Origin: an uncultured Clostridia bacterium
GTDB taxonomy: Bacteria > Bacillota > Clostridia > Christensenellales > Borkfalkiaceae
Assembly: GCA_945835865.1 (NCBI GenBank)
Contig: CAMAJQ010000057.1
Coordinates: 1 to 5,909 of the forward strand
Reading direction: 5' to 3'
DNA: 5,909 nt
This document shows, one piece after another, positions 1-3,263 of this stretch (position 1 is the first letter of the stretch; each line of letters begins with the position of its first letter). The translations under genes and the position numbers were made by a program. Below the pieces are notes generated by a model, which made no database searches, was not told the DNA's origin, and was given only the letters and a program-made list of their open reading frames with translations.

Positions 1-153
1 GAGAGAAAACCTTTTTTTTGCTTTTTCCGCACGGATGGGGTCCGGATCCACCACGCCGACGACCTCGAATCGGTCGGGCGCCTTTTCCGCATAGCCGGCG
101 TAGATCTGTCCTCTGTCTCCGTACCCCATAATGATGGCTTTTATTTTTTTCAT
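1..153 (-). CDS. Gfo/Idh/MocA-family NAD(P)-dependent oxidoreductase, N-terminal fragment
   Basis: Only the first 51 codons are visible; the frame is open to base 1, so the gene continues off the left edge. The ATG at 151-153 opens a protein starting MKKIKAIIMGYGDRG. This is a Rossmann first strand followed by the dinucleotide-binding glycine motif G-Y-G-D-R-G at residues 10-15. A second strand, EVVGVVD, ends in Asp36, where an acidic residue usually contacts the ribose of NAD(H). The order strand, glycine loop, helix, strand, D-P-D, then a Lys/Ala-rich helix is typical of the Gfo/Idh/MocA N-terminal domain. Members usually act in the cytoplasm on sugars, inositols or sugar derivatives and run about 320-400 residues, so most of the protein, including the substrate domain, is missing here. 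The start is supported by GGGAG four bases upstream. It follows the surface-protein gene by 56 bp on the same strand. The family call is fairly secure; the substrate is unknown. Confidence 0.85.
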   Translation of the reverse strand, partial: MKKIKAIIMGYGDRGQIYAGYAEKAPDRFEVVGVVDPDPIRAEKAKKRFSL

Positions 154-157
154 AGTA

Positions 158-162
158 CTCCC
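158..162 (-). promoter_or_regulatory. Ribosome binding site of the oxidoreductase gene
   Basis: The minus strand reads GGGAG, then TACT, then the ATG at 151-153. The spacing is slightly short but acceptable. It fixes the start at 153 rather than at the later Met9, which lies inside the first Rossmann strand. The site directly abuts the foot of the stem-loop at 163-206. Confidence 0.6.
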
Positions 163-206
163 GCAGGCTCCGGAGGATGGTTTTACCCATCCTCTGCCCG
201 CCTTGC
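163..206 (-). other. Intercistronic stem-loop between the surface-protein and oxidoreductase genes
   Basis: On the minus strand GAGGATGG (187-194) and CCATCCTC (173-180) form a perfect 8-bp stem around the 6-base loop GTAAAA (181-186). An outer pairing of GCAAGGC (200-206) with GCCTGC (163-168) could extend it, with one bulged base and an internal loop. No run of U follows: the next bases are the GGGAG ribosome binding site and the ATG. It is therefore not a standard intrinsic terminator. More likely roles are a processing or stability element that sets different expression for the two genes, or a structure affecting initiation at the oxidoreductase start. The pairing is seen directly; the role is inferred. 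Confidence 0.55.
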
Positions 207-209
207 ACC

Positions 210-3200
210 TCAACCTTTTTTCTTTTTGCGCACGGTCACTGCCGCCGCAGCGAAGAACAGAACGCCGAAAATCTCCGTTCCGCCAAGAGAGGAAAGACAT
301 CCTCCCGTCGTGCCGTTGCCGACCGATTCGCCGCTTTCCGTCTCCGAAGACGGGGTCTCCGTTTTTTCAACCCCCGTTACGGCGATCGTGATTTCTCCCT
401 TCACGCTTTCAACCGTATAAACCCCGTCTTTCTCCGTCAGGATATCGTCGCCGATCTTCACGGTCAGACCGCTCTCCGAAACGCCGTATCCTTCCCCGAT
501 CGTCACGGTAAATCCGAAACTTCCGCCGTACGGGACGAGGAAACCTTCTCCGACGGGGGTGACGGTCACGCCTTCGGCGACCTCGGTCGTAACGGTGAAG
601 ATCATACGGGTCGCCCCCTCCGCGGTAACGACGATATCTTCGGTGACGGAAACGCCGTAAACGCCCTTTTCGTTTTCCAGGATCTCACCGTTGACTTTTA
701 CGATCATCTCGCCCGTGTAGCCCTCGTTCAATTCAACTCTGAATTTATAATATCCGTTTTTGAGAACGAGCGTCTCCGGTCTCACTGCAACGACGGTGTA
801 TCCTTCGCTCTCCTCTCCGGAAGGAAGCGTGACCGTATACGCCTCGAGTCCGACTTTCGTCGCCGCGCTCGCGTTGCTGATCTGCGTCGCCTTTTCCCTG
901 ATATACAGACCTACGTTTTTATATTGCGTAACGTAACCGCTGTTGGGAAGGATGCGGGTGAACGCTTCGTCTTCGGCAACCTCGTAGGCATCCCCCGCCA
1001 TATATGTTTCGGAATTGGGGTCGATCGCCAGAGCGGAAACGGGAACCGTCGCGTCGTTATCCAGTTTTCCGACGACGAACTCCGCAGGCGTTTCATATCT
1101 TCTCCTGCCGACCGATTCTCCGCTCAGATAATATTCGATCTCGTAAATTGCGTACGTACCGGGAAGAACGGGGAGAAGTTCCTCCCCTTCCGCGCCGAAA
1201 ATCCTGAGCGTAAGTCCTTCCACCACGGGCAGAAGGACGTCCCCCGTGTACCTGACGGAAGAGAAATCGGGCGCAATGCTCTCGATCCTGCCGTCTTCGA
1301 CGATATCGAAAAGTTTCAGTTTCCGATATGCGTCGTACAGTTTGCCGAGGTTGAACACCTTCGGCTTTTCCTCGTCGGGAAGAGCGTCGTAAACGGCTTT
1401 ATAACCGTCAAGTTCGGCTTTGCTGTCCTTCGTGATCTCACCGATCCCGTCAAGCGCGCCGATCAATTCCGCCGTTGCGGGCGAAACGGTCATGCTCTGT
1501 CTGACGCGGATCAGACTGATTTCCGCCCCTCCTTCGGCAATGATGATAAAGTCGACGGAAGTCAGAGCGCAACCTTCGTAAACGGTTTCCGTCGCCGTGA
1601 TCGCGGCACCCCAATCGGGACGGTGCCATACGAGTTCCAAACGGTCTCCGATCACGACGGCGGAGATATCCGAAGAATAGACGACGAAGCCGTCCGTCAG
1701 AGTTTCTCCGCTCACAAGCGTAATATCTTTGGAACCCCCGCTGAAATTCACCTGTGCGTAAACGTATAATTTCCCGCTTCCTTTTACGGAAACGTCCACG
1801 TATTGCGTAAAGGCGGGAATGAGAAGACCGGTTTCCTCTCCGTAAGCGACGTTGGTCTGGATCCTCACGTCCCCCGTTCCGTCTGCCGGCGTCAGTAAAA
1901 GCGTTTTGGTTTCGTCTCCCGTCACGACGGCGTTCGTGTTGCCGTTTGCTTTCCAGGGATCGTACGTGCCGTCGGCGAAATCGTTTTCGAGAACGCCGTA
2001 TCCGTAAACGACGTCCGACGGTTTCTCCGCTTTTTCCCGTTCGGAAATCATGCGGAATTCATCCATCACCCATTCGTCCGATCCCGTATAGAGAATGAGG
2101 ACCACGCTTCCGAGCGCTTTGCTCGATTCGGGAACTTCCCAGGAACCCGACGCGGTAGACGACATGTCCGTTCTCTTCCAGGTAAAATTGAGGTTTCCGT
2201 CGGATATGCCCGCCATGAGGAACATTTCGTACTTCGCCCAGGCGGAAGAAAGGAAGGTGTCCGAGTCAAAACTCAGGAAAAGAGTGCTCCCGATATTGAC
2301 GTCGTCCTGATCGTAAAAATACATGATCGCGTTCAGTCCGACGGTCGCCTTCGCCTTCGCATAGAAAGAAATCTCGTATCCTGCATTTTCGGCTATCGTC
2401 TCGTATTCTCCCACTTTGAACTCTCGCTGAATCCTGTTTTGGGATTCCCCCTGTTTCAGACTCGATTTCAGGGCGTAGGATCCGATATAACAATCGCTCG
2501 TAAGCGTGTGGTCGCAATTTCCGTTCGAAGTCCACGCCGAATGATCTTCCGTCTCGAAACCGTCCTCGAACACGAGATGTTTCCCCTCGGGAACGGGGTC
2601 TTTTTCTCTCGGCGGAAGGGGCGCGTCCGTCTTTACGACGTAGTCGTCAAGATACCATACGCTCGCGTCGCAAAAGGGAACGACGGCAAGTTCCGTGACG
2701 CTTTCCGCCCCGTTCGCCGTGCCGCTGTAATCTGCGGAAAAACCGTCGGTGAACACTCGATTCCCCTTGACGGCTCCTTCTTCGATGCGGAAACTGATCG
2801 AAAAGGTATAATTCTTCCATTCCGACGTCAGTTTTGCCGGTTCGTCTGCGGGCGCGCTGAATTTTGCCGTCGTGACGCCGCCCTTATCGTCGTACACGTA
2901 AAAATATCCCTCGATGCCGGAAGCCCGCTCCGCTTTCGCGCGGAAAGAGAAAGTATAGGTATAGTTTTCCTGCATCGTCTCTTTGGCTCCGACCGCAAAA
3001 TACCGCTGGATTCTGTTCTGCGTCTCACCCTCTTTGAGAGTGGATTTCAGAGCCTTTCCGGAATATCCGTCCGCAACGATCTCATGATCGCAATTCCCGT
3101 TGCTTCCCCATCCGCTCACAGAGCCGTCTTCGAAATCGAAAGAGATTGCCGTACGGAGTTCGGCTTCCGCCTTTACTCCCGTATTCGCCACGCCCAGAAA

Positions 3201-3263
3201 GACGCAGACGATCATACAGACAGCCAGAAAGATAACGGATGCCGCCTTGTTACTTTTCTTCAT
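210..3263 (-). CDS. Secreted, C-terminally anchored protein with three CBM4/9-like modules
   Basis: This is a complete 1017-residue protein with no catalytic motif that I recognise. Residues 1-32 are a signal peptide: KKSNK, a hydrophobic core at about 8-26, and a likely cut after V-K-A. Three related jelly-roll-type modules follow at about 38-213, 228-408 and 419-591. They resemble CBM4/9-type carbohydrate-binding modules (an F-x-D-G-type opening, a W near the start, and a closing W/V-x-x-D-x-x-hydrophobic strand). Residues 600-652 form a helical spacer module of the kind also present three times in the neighbouring phosphoesterase. Residues 653-834 look beta-rich and are not assigned. Two short beta repeats lie at 835-886 and 914-966. 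A Ser/Glu/Gly-rich linker (967-987) leads to a Gly-Cys motif, a hydrophobic stretch and R-K-K-K-K at the C terminus. The probable role is binding of a glycan or other extracellular ligand at the cell surface; the ligand is unknown. The start is supported by AGGGGA seven bases upstream, and the gene overlaps the end of the phosphoesterase gene by 14 bp, suggesting coupled translation. Confidence is high for the gene and its export, moderate for carbohydrate binding. Confidence 0.9.
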   Translation of the reverse strand: MKKSNKAASVIFLAVCMIVCVFLGVANTGVKAEAELRTAISFDFEDGSVSGWGSNGNCDHEIVADGYSGKALKSTLKEGETQNRIQRYFAVGAKETMQENYTYTFSFRAKAERASGIEGYFYVYDDKGGVTTAKFSAPADEPAKLTSEWKNYTFSISFRIEEGAVKGNRVFTDGFSADYSGTANGAESVTELAVVPFCDASVWYLDDYVVKTDAPLPPREKDPVPEGKHLVFEDGFETEDHSAWTSNGNCDHTLTSDCYIGSYALKSSLKQGESQNRIQREFKVGEYETIAENAGYEISFYAKAKATVGLNAIMYFYDQDDVNIGSTLFLSFDSDTFLSSAWAKYEMFLMAGISDGNLNFTWKRTDMSSTASGSWEVPESSKALGSVVLILYTGSDEWVMDEFRMISEREKAEKPSDVVYGYGVLENDFADGTYDPWKANGNTNAVVTGDETKTLLLTPADGTGDVRIQTNVAYGEETGLLIPAFTQYVDVSVKGSGKLYVYAQVNFSGGSKDITLVSGETLTDGFVVYSSDISAVVIGDRLELVWHRPDWGAAITATETVYEGCALTSVDFIIIAEGGAEISLIRVRQSMTVSPATAELIGALDGIGEITKDSKAELDGYKAVYDALPDEEKPKVFNLGKLYDAYRKLKLFDIVEDGRIESIAPDFSSVRYTGDVLLPVVEGLTLRIFGAEGEELLPVLPGTYAIYEIEYYLSGESVGRRRYETPAEFVVGKLDNDATVPVSALAIDPNSETYMAGDAYEVAEDEAFTRILPNSGYVTQYKNVGLYIREKATQISNASAATKVGLEAYTVTLPSGEESEGYTVVAVRPETLVLKNGYYKFRVELNEGYTGEMIVKVNGEILENEKGVYGVSVTEDIVVTAEGATRMIFTVTTEVAEGVTVTPVGEGFLVPYGGSFGFTVTIGEGYGVSESGLTVKIGDDILTEKDGVYTVESVKGEITIAVTGVEKTETPSSETESGESVGNGTTGGCLSSLGGTEIFGVLFFAAAAVTVRKKKKG
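213..302 (-). other. C-terminal Gly-Cys surface-anchor segment of the CBM-like protein
   Basis: Residues 988-1017 begin G-C-L-S-S-L-G-G, continue with a hydrophobic stretch ending in F-F-A-A-A-A-V-T, and finish with V-R-K-K-K-K-G. This tripartite layout (motif, membrane segment, basic tail) is that of a C-terminal sorting or membrane-retention signal. There is no LPxTG motif, so classical sortase anchoring is not indicated. The phosphoesterase ends with a similar segment at 3253-3372. Confidence 0.6.
366..524 (-). repeat. Short beta repeat, second copy (residues 914-966)
   Basis: The pattern is F-x-V-T-I-x-E-G-Y, then L-T-V-K-I-G-D-D-I-L, then K-D-G-V-Y-T-V and I-T-I-A-V-T-G-V. It matches the copy at 606-761 in order and spacing. 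Similar repeats near the C terminus of Firmicutes surface proteins appear to serve as stalks or spacers. No binding function can be read. Confidence 0.6.
606..761 (-). repeat. Short beta repeat, first copy (residues 835-886)
   Basis: The pattern is F-R-V-E-L-N-E-G-Y, then M-I-V-K-V-N-G-E-I-L, then K-G-V-Y-G-V and D-I-V-V-T-A-E-G. It shares the E-G-Y, V-K-x-x-x-x-x-L and G-V-Y positions with the copy at 366-524. The two copies have diverged well beyond any recent duplication. Confidence 0.6.
762..1307 (-). other. Unassigned beta-rich region of the CBM-like protein (residues 653-834)
   Basis: About 180 residues lie between the helical spacer and the short beta repeats. The first part (to about 735) alternates hydrophobic and polar residues like an Ig-like domain and includes the strands G-T-Y-A-I-Y-E-I-E-Y-Y-L. 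The second part (about 736-834) contains many Ala, Thr and Ser residues and aromatic strands, with no motif I recognise. No family can be assigned by eye. Confidence 0.4.
1308..1466 (-). repeat. Helical spacer module, copy in the CBM-like protein (residues 600-652)
   Basis: The module begins L-I-G-A-L-D-G-I-G-E-I-T, then has Y-K-A-V-Y-D-A-L-P-D-E-E-K, an N near N-L-G-K-L, and Y-D-A-Y-R-K-L. This is the recurring pattern I-G-x-[IV]-x-x-x-S, x-x-A-Y-D-x-L-[PT]-x-E-x-K-x-x-V-x-N-x-x-x-L-x-x-A-x-x-x-Y known from many Firmicutes surface proteins, predicted to be alpha-helical. Matching copies sit in the adjacent gene at 3436-3615, 4255-4407 and 5797-5907. Confidence 0.7.
1491..2009 (-). repeat. 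CBM4/9-like module, third and most diverged copy (residues 419-591)
   Basis: It opens Y-G-V-L-E-N-D-F-A-D-G and has W-K-A-N-G-N-T-N, aligning with the W-x-S-N-G-N-C-D-H segment of the first two copies. G-D-V-R-I-Q-T-N-V-A-Y-G aligns with their Q-N-R-I-Q-R segment. The closing strands are D-F-I-I-I-A-E-G and I-S-L-I-R-V-R. Cys and His of the N-G-N-C-D-H motif are absent, so binding may differ from copies 1 and 2. Confidence 0.6.
2040..2582 (-). repeat. CBM4/9-like module, second copy (residues 228-408)
   Basis: It contains F-E-D-G-F-E-T, W-T-S-N-G-N-C-D-H, Y-A-L-K-S-S-L-K-Q-G-E-S-Q-N-R-I-Q-R and closes with W-V-M-D-E-F. It is clearly paralogous to the first copy at 2625-3152, and similarity is visible even in the DNA (2425-2492 against 3003-3070). 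The layout of a G/W-rich opening and a final W-x-x-D strand fits the CBM4/9-like beta-sandwich group. Confidence 0.7.
2625..3152 (-). repeat. CBM4/9-like module, first copy (residues 38-213)
   Basis: It contains F-D-F-E-D-G, W-G-S-N-G-N-C-D-H, A-L-K-S-T-L-K-E-G-E-T-Q-N-R-I-Q-R, a strand Y-T-Y-T-F-S-F-R-A-K-A, and closes with V-W-Y-L-D-D-Y-V-V. It directly follows the signal peptide. The assignment rests on the layout of the fold and internal repetition, not on an identified ligand-binding residue set. Confidence 0.7.

Noticed and set aside
163..206. Intrinsic terminator between the CBM-like and oxidoreductase genes
   Set aside because: No U-tract follows the stem on the minus strand, and a ribosome binding site and start codon come immediately after.
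213..302. LPxTG-type sortase signal at the C terminus
   Set aside because: No LPxTG or close variant precedes the hydrophobic segment in either surface protein; a Gly-Cys motif is found instead.
177..1769. Long plus-strand open frame of 530 codons antisense to the CBM-like gene
   Set aside because: It has no ribosome binding site fitting its start, its product is rich in Arg, Phe and Asp with no domain pattern, and it mirrors the codon bias of the well-supported minus-strand gene.
3204..3263. Possible lipoprotein signal (L-A-V-C at residues 13-16, or Cys20) in the CBM-like protein
   Set aside because: The residue before Cys16 is Val, not Gly, Ala or Ser, and the hydrophobic core continues well past both Cys residues to a better V-K-A cleavage site, so a type I signal peptide fits better.
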